This document shows, in pieces, positions 18,392 to 26,811 of a stretch of DNA of 64,000 nucleotides. This DNA comes from Anaerofustis butyriciformans (GTDB taxonomy: Bacteria > Bacillota > Clostridia > Eubacteriales > Anaerofustaceae), in NCBI RefSeq assembly GCF_036289385.1, contig NZ_JAYFFH010000002.1, forward strand, positions 124,001 through 188,000, in the 5' to 3' direction. Positions within the stretch are counted from its first letter, which is position 1; the number at the start of each line of letters is the position of its first letter. Under the pieces are notes generated by a model, which was not told the origin of the DNA, made no database searches, and saw only the letters and a program-made list of their open reading frames with translations. The translations under genes were made by a program, and so were the position numbers.

Positions 18392-20597
18392 TATGTTAAA
18401 TGATAAACAACAGAAGGCCGTTACCTGTGTTAACGGACCTCTTCTTATTCTTGCGGGAGCAGGAAGCGGAAAAACAAGAACAATAATTCATAGAATTGCT
18501 TATATAATAGAAAATGGATATGCAAAACCTTGGGAAATTCTTGCTCTTACATTTACAAATAAAGCAGCAGGAGAAATGAGAGAAAGAATTGACTCAATGG
18601 GAATTCCTTTCACTTCTGATATATGGATGGGAACATTCCACTCAATTTGTGCAAGAATTTTAAGAATGGAAGGGGATAATCTAGGGTTTACAAGTAATTT
18701 TTCAATATATGACGATGATGATACAAAAAGACTTTTAAAAACAATACTTAAAGAGCTTGATATTTCAGATAAAGAATTTCCGGTAGAAAGCGTTAAAGCT
18801 CAAATTTCTTTACTAAAGAACGATCTTGAAACAAGCGACGACTACATGGACGAGCATGGAGATTTTGACGAAGGATATACAGAAGCAAGAATTGCACAAA
18901 TATACAGTGAATATCAAAAAAGACTTTTAAGTGCAAATGCAATGGACTTTGATGATTTGCTTTTAAATACAAATATTCTTTTTGCAAAATGTCCTGAAGT
19001 ATTAAATAAATATAGAAATAGATTCAAATATATTCTTGTAGACGAATATCAAGATACAAATATTTCTCAGTACGCAATAATAAGTAAAATGGCTGAAGGT
19101 CACAGAAATATATGTGTATGCGGTGATGATGACCAAAGTATTTACGGTTGGAGAGGTGCATCAATAAGAAATATCTTAGAATTTGAAGATGACTTTGAAG
19201 ATGCCAAAATAATAAGACTTGAACAAAATTACAGATGTACAAAGAATATTTTAAATGCCGCAAACGGTGTAATCGAGCATAATAAAAAGAGAATGGGTAA
19301 AACTTTGTTTACCGATAATGAAGAAGGAGAAATCATAAAATATCTTCATGCAAATTCGGATTTGGAAGAATCTTCAATTATTGCCAGGGAAATATTCTGC
19401 TTAAATGAATATCATGACATTCCATATAGTGACATAGCAATTTTATACAGAACAAACGCACAATCCCGTGTACTTGAAGAAGGTCTTATGAGAAGAAATA
19501 TCCCTTATCAAATTGTTGCGGGAACAAAATTCTATGACCGTATGGAAATTAAAGATATTCTTGCATATCTAAAACTCTTAGTAAATCCAAAAGATGATAT
19601 TGCATTTATTAGAGTAATCAATACTCCAAAAAGAGGAATAGGTCCTGCAAGTATAGAAAAAATAAGAGATTATGCTTTCATGAAAGGCATATCCATGTAT
19701 GAAGTTATAAAAGATATAGACACCTGCCCTTTATTTAAAGGAAGCGTAAAAGAAAAACTTATTTTATTTAAAGATACAATGGAAGAACTTGAAAGAATAG
19801 CAAAAGAAAACTCTTTAATGGATACTGTAATAAACACAATTCACTTAAGCGGATACGAACAAATGCTTAAAGAAGGAAAAGTTGAAAACGCACAAAACAG
19901 ACTTGAAAACTTAGACGAACTTGTAAATGCTGCGGGAGATTTTGAAAATAACGAAGAAGATGGTTCTCTTGAAGCTTTCCTTGAAAATGCAGCACTTGTT
20001 GCGGGAGTTGATTCTTATGATGAAAACAGCTCTAAGGTACTGCTTATGACTCTTCATAATGCAAAAGGACTTGAATTTAACATTGTATTTATGCCGGGAA
20101 TGGAAGAAAATTTATTCCCTACATACAGAGCCGTAAACGAAGAAAGCGAAATGGAAGAAGAAAGAAGACTTTGCTATGTTGGAATAACAAGAGCAAGAAA
20201 AAAACTTTATATGTCTTCAGCCGAAACAAGAAGAGTTTACGGAAGAAACGAAATGAGAAATCCTTCAAGATTTTTACTTGAAGTTCCCGATGAACTTATT
20301 GAAGGAATCAGTGCAATAAAAGAATCAAATAAGGAAAAAGAAATTATTAATAACAATGTTAAAAAGATGTATGACCCTTATGCAAATACAATAAGACAAA
20401 CACAAAATCTTTTTAAACAAAACAATACATTTGACGAAAAACTTAGCCCGGGAGACAAAATAGACCATAATGCATGGGGAGAAGGTACTGTTGTAAGCAT
20501 TGAAGGAAGCGGAGATGACATGAAAATCACAGCAGCATTCCCTGGAACAGGAATAAAAAAATTCATGGCATCAGTTGCAAAATTCAAAAAAATATAA
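18378..20597 (+). CDS. pcrA: UvrD/PcrA-type DNA helicase
   Basis: The start at 18378 is preferred because GAGGAG lies 7 bases before it; the ATG at 18372 would abut that site. The 739-residue length is normal for PcrA, a 3'-5' helicase in repair and rolling-circle replication. Walker A is AGAGSGKT at 26-33. Other motifs are ALTFTNKAAGEM, VDEYQDTN, GDDDQSIYGWRGA, the FYDRMEIKD region and LLMTLHNAKGLEF. A Tudor-like tail (GDKIDHNAWGEGTVV) interacts with RNA polymerase in known PcrA. It overlaps the kinase gene by 14 bases. Confidence 0.96.
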   Translation: MDLLSMLNDKQQKAVTCVNGPLLILAGAGSGKTRTIIHRIAYIIENGYAKPWEILALTFTNKAAGEMRERIDSMGIPFTSDIWMGTFHSICARILRMEGDNLGFTSNFSIYDDDDTKRLLKTILKELDISDKEFPVESVKAQISLLKNDLETSDDYMDEHGDFDEGYTEARIAQIYSEYQKRLLSANAMDFDDLLLNTNILFAKCPEVLNKYRNRFKYILVDEYQDTNISQYAIISKMAEGHRNICVCGDDDQSIYGWRGASIRNILEFEDDFEDAKIIRLEQNYRCTKNILNAANGVIEHNKKRMGKTLFTDNEEGEIIKYLHANSDLEESSIIAREIFCLNEYHDIPYSDIAILYRTNAQSRVLEEGLMRRNIPYQIVAGTKFYDRMEIKDILAYLKLLVNPKDDIAFIRVINTPKRGIGPASIEKIRDYAFMKGISMYEVIKDIDTCPLFKGSVKEKLILFKDTMEELERIAKENSLMDTVINTIHLSGYEQMLKEGKVENAQNRLENLDELVNAAGDFENNEEDGSLEAFLENAALVAGVDSYDENSSKVLLMTLHNAKGLEFNIVFMPGMEENLFPTYRAVNEESEMEEERRLCYVGITRARKKLYMSSAETRRVYGRNEMRNPSRFLLEVPDELIEGISAIKESNKEKEIINNNVKKMYDPYANTIRQTQNLFKQNNTFDEKLSPGDKIDHNAWGEGTVVSIEGSGDDMKITAAFPGTGIKKFMASVAKFKKI

Positions 20598-20600
20598 ATT

Positions 20601-20635
20601 AAAGTCTTTACTTAAAGTAAAGACTTTTTATTTTT
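20601..20635 (+). terminator. Terminator after pcrA
   Basis: AAAGTCTTTACTT / AAGTAAAGACTTT followed by a T-rich run. Confidence 0.85.
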
Positions 20636-20698
20636 ATCTTTTAAAGATTATTTATTTATACTATACTTTAACTATATTTAATTAAAAAAGGACAGAAC

Positions 20699-21631
20699 AT
20701 GGATATTAGTTTAATTTTAGCAAAAGAAATTTTAGAACTTTTTATAATAATGTTTTTAGGATATATTATCGTAAAAGTAGGAGTATTAAAATCAGAGGAC
20801 AGCAAGAGTATATCCGCAATACTTGTGTATCTTCTAACTCCCTGTATGATAATAAACTCATTTATGATTGAATATGATGAAAAAATAAAAACAGGTTTAA
20901 TATTTGCATTTATAATTTCTATATTGGTTCATATTCTTTTTATCATTCTTACATCAATGTTAAATAAAATATTTAATTTTAATGTAGCGGAAAAAGTAAA
21001 TATAATTTATACAAATGCGGGGATATTGGTTATTCCTCTTATAAGTTCCATTTTAGGAAAAGAATATGTAATATATTCTTGCGCTTTTATTGTTGTTCAA
21101 CTAATACTTCTTTGGACACATTGTAACAGCCTTCTTAAAGGAATAAAGAAAATTGAAATAAAGAAAATAATTTTAAATGTAAATATTATTTCTATATTTA
21201 TAGGAATGTTGGTATTTATATTTAGAATAAATCTTCCAAGTATTATAACTGATACCGTAGATACATTAGGTTCTATGATGGGACCTATTGGAATGTTAAT
21301 AGCCGGAATGGTAATGGGGGAAGTTTCCATAATAAATCTATTTAAGAAAACAAGATATTATTTTATATGTTTCTTAAGGCTTATAATATATCCTTTAATT
21401 ACATTATTTTTATTATATATAACAAATGCATCGAGTTATATTATAGACGGAAAAAATATCTTAATGATAGTTTATCTTGCATGTGTTACTCCTTCCTGTG
21501 CAACGGTTACTTCAATGATACAGCTATACAACTTAGATGCAAAATATTCAAGCAGTCTTTATGTTTTAACGACACTTTTATCTATTATTACAATTCCTAT
21601 TATGATAGGTATTTATAATGTGTTAATATAA
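20699..21631 (+). CDS. AEC-family permease (auxin efflux carrier type)
   Basis: The 310-residue protein has about ten hydrophobic segments in the two five-helix halves typical of the AEC (Mem_trans) family. Family marks include LFIIMFLGYIIVKVGVLKSED at the start, LTPCMIINSF, and PSCATVTSMIQLY in the second half. Bacterial members move malate, malonate or other small organic acids; the substrate is not readable here. AAGGACAG precedes the ATG. A GntR gene follows 80 bp later with its own promoter. A second AEC gene occurs at 44.2 kb. Confidence 0.88.
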   Translation: MDISLILAKEILELFIIMFLGYIIVKVGVLKSEDSKSISAILVYLLTPCMIINSFMIEYDEKIKTGLIFAFIISILVHILFIILTSMLNKIFNFNVAEKVNIIYTNAGILVIPLISSILGKEYVIYSCAFIVVQLILLWTHCNSLLKGIKKIEIKKIILNVNIISIFIGMLVFIFRINLPSIITDTVDTLGSMMGPIGMLIAGMVMGEVSIINLFKKTRYYFICFLRLIIYPLITLFLLYITNASSYIIDGKNILMIVYLACVTPSCATVTSMIQLYNLDAKYSSSLYVLTTLLSIITIPIMIGIYNVLI

Positions 21632-21635
21632 ATAT

Positions 21636-21679
21636 TTGTATGATAACTCTTGACAAACATCAGACAAGTTACTTATAAT
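21636..21679 (+). promoter_or_regulatory. Promoter and operator-like sites of the gntR gene
   Basis: TTGACA (21650-21655) and TATAAT (21674-21679) are separated by 18 bases. TTGTATGATAA lies just upstream at 21636-21646. AACATCAGACAAGTTA (21656-21671) fills the spacer. Both recur, one inverted, in the ilvC promoter, which points to one common regulator, probably the GntR protein itself. Confidence 0.65.
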
Positions 21680-21711
21680 CAATATACACTTAATGTTTTC
21701 GGAGAAATATC

Positions 21712-22404
21712 ATGCAAGAAGAAAAGAAAAACTTAACACAAATAACTGCTGATAAATTAAGAGATTTAATTACAAAAGAAAAAATATATAAAACGGGAGA
21801 AAAACTGCCAAACGAAAATTCCCTTTCAAAAAAACTGGGAGTTAGCCGTTCTACCCTTCGAGAAGCTGTTAAAACTCTTGTTTCAGAAGGTATTTTAGAT
21901 GTTCAAAGAGGCAGGGGAACATTCGTAAATGATACTTTAAACAGATATGCAAAAAGCGATATGGGGATAAATTCTTTTTCTGATATGAAGATTACCCTTA
22001 GAGACTTATACGAAACAAGAATGATATTTGAACCAAGTGCGGCTGCTCTTGCATGTAAAAGAGCAAGCGACAAAGAAATAGAAGAAATATTAAAACTTGG
22101 AGAAAAATGTCAAAATTTAATTTTGCAAAATCCAACGGCAAAAGAAAGAATAAAATCGGAAAATGACTTTCACTGTGCAATAATAAAAGCATCTCACAAC
22201 GAATTTATAAGTTCATTTATGCCGGTACTTACACAAACAATAGAAAAAACATTTGCCCTAAACTATAATCTTGACATTATTGCAAAAGATGCATACAAAG
22301 ACCATGCTATGATAATGAATTTCCTAAAAAAAAGAGATTCAGAAGCATTAAAAAGTGCGGTTACCATACATTTGCATCATGCTTTTTGGACAGAAGAACT
22401 TTAA
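21712..22404 (+). CDS. GntR-family regulator, FadR/FCD subfamily
   Basis: The 230-residue protein has an N-terminal winged helix (about 8-75) with LPNENSLSKKLGVSRSTLREAVKTL and DVQRGRGTFV, then an all-helical FCD effector domain (about 95-225) with the RMIFEP and H-rich positions that bind metal and a carboxylate ligand. FCD members usually sense organic acids. Related operator-like sequences in its own promoter and before ilvC suggest autoregulation and control of ilvC (inference). GGAGAAATATC precedes the ATG. Confidence 0.93.
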   Translation: MQEEKKNLTQITADKLRDLITKEKIYKTGEKLPNENSLSKKLGVSRSTLREAVKTLVSEGILDVQRGRGTFVNDTLNRYAKSDMGINSFSDMKITLRDLYETRMIFEPSAAALACKRASDKEIEEILKLGEKCQNLILQNPTAKERIKSENDFHCAIIKASHNEFISSFMPVLTQTIEKTFALNYNLDIIAKDAYKDHAMIMNFLKKRDSEALKSAVTIHLHHAFWTEEL

Positions 22405-22432
22405 AGACTTCAAATATATGAAGTCTTTTTTT
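22403..22432 (+). terminator. Terminator after gntR
   Basis: AAAGACTTCA / TGAAGTCTTT with a T-tract. Confidence 0.85.
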
Positions 22433-22513
22433 ATTAAAATAAATTATAATAAAACATAAAATATACAGTAATAAAGCTTGGAATAAAAATTTTTTAAAAT
22501 TTTCAGAAAAGTC

Positions 22514-22577
22514 TTGACAATATTAGGAATACCATTTAAAATAAACATCATACAAGTAATATAAAGTTGTCATACAA
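22514..22577 (+). promoter_or_regulatory. ilvC promoter with FadR-type operator
   Basis: TTGACA (22514-22519), 17 bases, TAAAAT (22537-22542). Just downstream are AACATCATACAAGTAA (22544-22559) and the palindrome TTGTCATACAA (22567-22577). The latter fits the TNGTNNNACNA consensus known for FCD-type GntR regulators. Position after the -10 box suggests repression. Confidence 0.7.
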
Positions 22578-22594
22578 ATACGGAGGTTTTTAAA

Positions 22595-23620
22595 ATGAGT
22601 GATTTTAAAATATTTTATCAAGAAGATTGTAATCTAGGATTATTAGATGGTAAAACAATCGCTATTATCGGTTACGGTAGCCAAGGTCATGCACACGCAT
22701 TAAACCTTAAAGAATCTGGATGTGACGTAATTGTTGGTCTATATGAAGGCTCAAAATCTTGGGCAAAAGCAGAACAACAAGGACTTAAAGTATATACAGC
22801 TGCAGAAGCTGCAAAAAAAGCTGATATCATCATGATTCTAATCAACGATGAAAAACAAGCTGACATGTATAAAAAAGATATCGAACCAAACTTAGAAGAA
22901 GGAAACATGTTAATGTTTGCTCATGGTTTCAATATCCACTTTGGATGTATCGTTCCACCTAAAAATGTCGATGTAACAATGATTGCACCTAAAGCTCCTG
23001 GTCATACAGTTCGTTCTGAATATCTAGAAGGAAAAGGTACTCCTTGCTTAATCGCTGTTGAACAAGATGCAACAGGCAAAGCTCAAGATATCGCACTTGC
23101 ATATGCAGCAGGTATTGGTGGAGCAAGAGCAGGTGTTCTTGAAACAACATTCCGTATTGAAACAGAAACTGACTTATTCGGTGAACAAGCAGTACTTTGC
23201 GGTGGTTTATGCGAATTAATGCAAGCTGGATTCGAAACATTAGTTGAAGCTGGATATGACCCAAGAAATGCTTACTTTGAATGTATCCATGAAATGAAAT
23301 TGATCGTTGACTTAATTTACCAATCAGGATTTGAAGGAATGAGATATTCTATTTCTAACACAGCTGAATATGGTGATTACATAACAGGAAAGAAAATCAT
23401 CACAAAAGAAAGCAGAGAAGCTATGAAAAAAGTTCTTTCAGATATCCAAGATGGTTCATTTGCTAAAGAATTCTTACTTGATATGTCTGATGCAGGAAGA
23501 CAAGTTCACTTCAGAGCTATGAGAAAATTAGCTGCTGAACATCCATCAGAAGAAGTAGGTAAAGAAATCCGTAAATTATACAGCTGGAATGACGAAAGCG
23601 ACAAATTAATCAATAACTAA
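22595..23620 (+). CDS. ilvC: Ketol-acid reductoisomerase
   Basis: The 341-residue class I KARI catalyses the second step of valine and isoleucine synthesis. The Rossmann motif is GYGSQGHAHALNLK near residue 27, followed by the cofactor loop GLYEGSKSW; many NADPH enzymes have Arg where Tyr stands here, so cofactor preference is uncertain. The knotted C-terminal domain has the metal ligands in DLFGEQAVLCGG and FECIHEMKLIVD. CGGAGG precedes the ATG. It is monocistronic, not in an ilv-leu cluster, and codon use is more conventional (CGT, ATC) than its neighbours, as in highly expressed genes. Confidence 0.97.
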   Translation: MSDFKIFYQEDCNLGLLDGKTIAIIGYGSQGHAHALNLKESGCDVIVGLYEGSKSWAKAEQQGLKVYTAAEAAKKADIIMILINDEKQADMYKKDIEPNLEEGNMLMFAHGFNIHFGCIVPPKNVDVTMIAPKAPGHTVRSEYLEGKGTPCLIAVEQDATGKAQDIALAYAAGIGGARAGVLETTFRIETETDLFGEQAVLCGGLCELMQAGFETLVEAGYDPRNAYFECIHEMKLIVDLIYQSGFEGMRYSISNTAEYGDYITGKKIITKESREAMKKVLSDIQDGSFAKEFLLDMSDAGRQVHFRAMRKLAAEHPSEEVGKEIRKLYSWNDESDKLINN

Positions 23621-23621
23621 T

Positions 23622-23648
23622 AAAAAAGCACCTAACGGTGCTTTTTTT
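23622..23648. terminator. Bidirectional terminator between ilvC and the HD gene
   Basis: AAAAAGCACC / GGTGCTTTTTTT; the - strand HD gene stops against its right arm. Confidence 0.8.
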
Positions 23649-24129
23649 AATACATTGTTTCAATAAAATTTATTCCTGTTTTTGTTTTAAATATTTTATT
23701 TTTAATATTTTCTATACTTTCCTTTTTTAAATTATCTTCATAAATATTAACAAGAAAATCTGCTTCTACCAAAATCTGATAATCAATCCCATCAATATTA
23801 TCATAAGTATGATGATTACCTATTAAATAACATACTCTATCTATTACTTCCCTGTCATATCCAAATTTTTCAAGCATTTTTTCTGCTTCTTTTGGACCTT
23901 CTTTTTCCTGCAGCTTTCCGCTGCATTTACCATACTTTTCTTCGCTTACTTTTATTCCTATATCGTGTAAAATTGCTGCAGTTTCAAGAATAAATAAATC
24001 TTTTTTATCTATATTTTCAAGAATTCCTATTGTTTTTGCAAGAGAGTGTACCTTTATTAAATGCTGTATTCTCTTTGGGTCATGTTTATTATAGTCAATC
24101 ATTGCTCTTATAAGAATTTCTTCTTTCAT
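23647..24129 (-). CDS. HD-domain phosphohydrolase-like protein, downstream of rep
   Basis: The 160-residue protein carries the HD metal site: His23 (RIQHLIKVH), the pair His55-Asp56 in AAILHDIGIK, the His pair in IGNHHTYDN, and a final Asp in VEADFLVN. The family hydrolyses phosphate esters, often of nucleotides; the substrate is unknown here. It lies 12 bp after the Rep_3 initiator gene with GGAGGGAG before its ATG, so the two are surely cotranscribed. That linkage to a replication gene is unusual and worth noting. Confidence 0.85.
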   Translation of the reverse strand: MKEEILIRAMIDYNKHDPKRIQHLIKVHSLAKTIGILENIDKKDLFILETAAILHDIGIKVSEEKYGKCSGKLQEKEGPKEAEKMLEKFGYDREVIDRVCYLIGNHHTYDNIDGIDYQILVEADFLVNIYEDNLKKESIENIKNKIFKTKTGINFIETMY

Positions 24130-24141
24130 TTTATCTCCCTC

Positions 24142-25623
24142 CTAAGCTTTAGATAATTTTTTCTTTTTCATCTTCTTTTCTTTTTCATTTAAAGATACAA
24201 TTTTGAAATATACATCTTCAAGGGTTGGATCAAGTATATCCATGCTTATTCCGTTTAAAAATTCCATTCCTTCTTTTATGTTCATTCCGCTCTTACTAAT
24301 ATAATCTTTTATATAATTAACCTTTGAAGTTATATCAGTATAAACTTCAAAAAATTCATTTGACATAATATCGTTTTGTTTTATTCTGTCTCTTACGTTT
24401 AAGATAACATTTTCGTCTTCTTCATCTATGCTTACCATTATGTCATTGCAAAATTTAAGAGCATTATCAAAGGATTTTCGTACGTTTTTTCTCCAATTAT
24501 TATAAATATCTTGTGCGGTATTTTCATTATCTGCAATATATTTATCGAATTTTGAAAGATAATCTATATACATATTATCTCCAAATGACTCTGTTTCGGA
24601 ATTTGTCATTATATAAGTTTGTTCTTCATGTTTTCCAAATAAACTTTCATATACGTTATATCCTTTTAAGTATGTATTTTTAAGGCTTACGTCTATATAA
24701 CTGAAAATATTTTTATTTGCAAGTTTCTTTGCTTTTTCGGAAACATAGAAAATCAAATATATATCATAATTTTCCTGCCAGTTTTTAAACATTTCTACTT
24801 TATTGTTTATATTTTTATCTTCATCTTTATCATAATTAATAAAATCAAGGAAATTATTGAATGTACTGTCAGTAACAGTATATTTTGCATTTTCAAGTAG
24901 TTTTTTACTTACTATGTTAAAAATGATTTTATCAATATTTCTTCCGCTGGTTCTTACCGGTATATATTCAACGTTCAAATCTGTTTTTTCGTTTATCTCT
25001 TCAAAAGCAGGTTTTAATACTCTCTCATTAAAATTTCTATAAGAAGAATATTTTCCCCCTTTTATATCATAAAAACTCTTTAGAGTATCAAGAGAAAAAC
25101 TAACTTCCTGATTTCTTTGACATTTATATAAATTTGACTGACAAAGAAGATAAAGTTTCATTGTATATTTACATTTGAATCTTGAAATATATTCTTTTAT
25201 AAATTTAAAGTAATAACCGCCCTTAGAATATATATCTAAAAAATACGGTTTCATTTTTTCAGAGAATTCAAAAATAAACTGTCCGTCTTTATAACTGCAC
25301 TGAGAGAATAAATTCTTTTGAGTGTAGCTGTCAGTATCTAAATCCTTTATCATTATTTGAGCCGTAAGGGTTTTAGATGTAATATTCTCCTTTTCTCTGT
25401 AAAGATAATCTTTGTTTACGTTGTTTCTTTTTGCAAATTCACTAAGCCCTATTCTTATAACTGAAAAATCATCACTGTCAATATCGACTCTGGAAAGTGC
25501 TTCTATAAATAATTTCTGAGAAACCAAAGGCATATCATATCTTGCCTCGGCAACAACGTTAAGCATTGTAACTTGAGTTACAAAACTGTTTTCCAAATTG
25601 ATTAAATCATTTTTTTCGCTCAT
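24142..25623 (-). CDS. Rep_3-family plasmid-type replication initiator with long C-terminal extension
   Basis: The first 235 or so residues look like the paired winged helices of Rep_3 (RepA/RepB/pi-type) initiators. The opening NSFVTQVTMLNVVAEARYD, then LSEFAKRNNVNKDYLYRE, FIKEYISRFKCKYTMKLYLL and the second winged helix with GGKYSSYRNFNERVLKPAFEEI fit this fold. Such proteins bind iterons as monomers and open the origin. Typical members have 230-350 residues; this one has 493, and the acidic second half with its KKMKKKKLSKA tail is unfamiliar. A GAGG site precedes the ATG. An array of about 20 iterons begins 28 bp upstream. Confidence 0.85.
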   Translation of the reverse strand: MSEKNDLINLENSFVTQVTMLNVVAEARYDMPLVSQKLFIEALSRVDIDSDDFSVIRIGLSEFAKRNNVNKDYLYREKENITSKTLTAQIMIKDLDTDSYTQKNLFSQCSYKDGQFIFEFSEKMKPYFLDIYSKGGYYFKFIKEYISRFKCKYTMKLYLLCQSNLYKCQRNQEVSFSLDTLKSFYDIKGGKYSSYRNFNERVLKPAFEEINEKTDLNVEYIPVRTSGRNIDKIIFNIVSKKLLENAKYTVTDSTFNNFLDFINYDKDEDKNINNKVEMFKNWQENYDIYLIFYVSEKAKKLANKNIFSYIDVSLKNTYLKGYNVYESLFGKHEEQTYIMTNSETESFGDNMYIDYLSKFDKYIADNENTAQDIYNNWRKNVRKSFDNALKFCNDIMVSIDEEDENVILNVRDRIKQNDIMSNEFFEVYTDITSKVNYIKDYISKSGMNIKEGMEFLNGISMDILDPTLEDVYFKIVSLNEKEKKMKKKKLSKA

Positions 25624-25650
25624 TCTAAATCCTCGATTATATCTTTACTA

Positions 25651-26495
25651 CTTACTTTTTGTATACACTTTTAATACTTTACATTACTTGTCAAAAAATG
25701 TCAACAAAATTAACTTACTTTTTGTATACTTTTAACTTACTTTTTGTACCTTTATTTTAATGGATAAAAACCATACTTACTTTTTGTATACACTTATTAA
25801 ATTAATATCAAAAATAACTTACTTTTTGTACTCTTTTTAAATTTATTATAAAAATAACCTACTTTTTGTATACTTGTAGCTTACTTTTTGTATCTATTAT
25901 CAAAACGATTTTAAAAACAACTTACTTTTTGTATACACTTTAAAATTTATTTTAAATTCAGCTTACTTTTTGTACTTATTAACAAAAATTTTATAAATTT
26001 CACTTACTTTTTGTATACTTTTATCTTACTTTTTGTACTCTTTTTAAATTCGTTATAAAAACAGCTTACTTTTTGTACATTTTTAACTTACTTTTTGTAG
26101 TTTTTAATATTAATTTAAATAAAAATTGCTTACTTTTTGTATACACTTTAAAGATATTTTAAATCCTAAAAATGTAATGTAAATAAAAATACTCTTTTTG
26201 TATGTTTATAATTAAATAAATTGTTAAAGTTTATTATAAATACAATCTATTTTATCCGTTTTATCGTTATTTTTCTAATTTGAAAGTGCATATTTCTATG
26301 TTTTTCAACTTAAAATAGCTTTTTTAAGGGCTTTTTTACGAAAAATGCCTACTTACTTTTTGTATTTATAATCCTTACTTTTTGTAGCTTTATAGCTTAC
26401 TTAAAGATTTTTTAAAAAGAATATTTTTATAATAAAAACTTACTTTTTGTAGTTATATAACTGATTTTTTGTAGTCTTATAGCTTACTTTTTGTA
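25651..26495 (+). repeat. Iteron array of the Rep_3 origin (about 20 copies)
   Basis: The 13-bp core CTTACTTTTTGTA, often extended to TATAC, occurs 17 times exactly, always in this orientation. Starts are 25651, 25714, 25736, 25776, 25818, 25880, 25921, 25962, 26003, 26025, 26065, 26087, 26129, 26352, 26374, 26439 and 26483. Weaker copies start at 25858 (CCTAC...), 26190 and 26461, and a truncated one (CTTACTTAAAG) at 26396. Steps are 22, 40-43 or 61-63 bp, near whole multiples of two helical turns. Where the step is about 41 bp, the filler is itself a recurrent TTTTAAATT..TATAAAAA-like stretch. No gene lies in 25624-26811. Confidence 0.9.
25676..25704 (-). promoter_or_regulatory. Probable rep promoter between iterons 1 and 2
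   Basis: On the - strand TTGACA (25699-25704) is followed after 17 bases by TAAAGT (25676-25681). A second TTGACA lies at 25689-25694. The promoter sits in the widest early gap of the array (63 bp between the first two iterons), so Rep bound at either side could repress its own gene. Confidence 0.5.
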
Positions 26496-26811
26496 TTCAT
26501 TAAATTGTCGAAATACCTATTATAAAAGGATTTTTTGTTCCTTTAAATAATAAATACAGAGGAAGAATATAAATAACTAAGAAGATATTTAATATACCTC
26601 ATATATATAAAAACCGGTGGTTATATGCTACTTTTTCACAATTTGTTGATAAGTTGTGGAAAACTTGATAACCTTAATAACACCTATAAAATACAGCTTA
26701 TTTTTATTATACATAAATATACATTATTAATGCATACTCACAATATAGAAAAGAAATTAAATTTATGATATAATTTATAGAATATAATTATAAAAAAAGA
26801 GGTATAAAAAT
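26496..26811. other. AT-rich region with DnaA-box-like cluster, putative unwinding side of the origin
   Basis: After the last iteron the sequence is strongly A+T. Three 9-mers close to the DnaA box TTATCCACA lie within 32 bp: TTTTTCACA at 26632-26640, TGTTGATAA at 26644-26652 (reverse TTATCAACA) and TGTGGAAAA at 26655-26663 (reverse TTTTCCACA). Iterons, AT-rich DNA and DnaA boxes together are the usual parts of a theta plasmid origin. A TATAAT at 26769-26774 probably serves plsX. Confidence 0.6.

Noticed and set aside
22405..22594. T-box or leader peptide attenuator before ilvC
   Set aside because: The leader is under 60 bases from the promoter and lacks a T-box sequence, a terminator or a run of branched-chain codons.
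25651..26495. CRISPR array
   Set aside because: The repeats are 13-22 bp, the intervals of 9 or about 28 bp are themselves AT-rich and related to each other, and no cas gene is near. The Rep_3 gene next to it makes iterons the better reading.
23647..26811. The window as a piece of a plasmid
   Set aside because: smc, ftsY, rnc, plsX, murC, ilvC, spoVG and pcrA are chromosomal genes. An integrated or domesticated module is more likely than a free plasmid.
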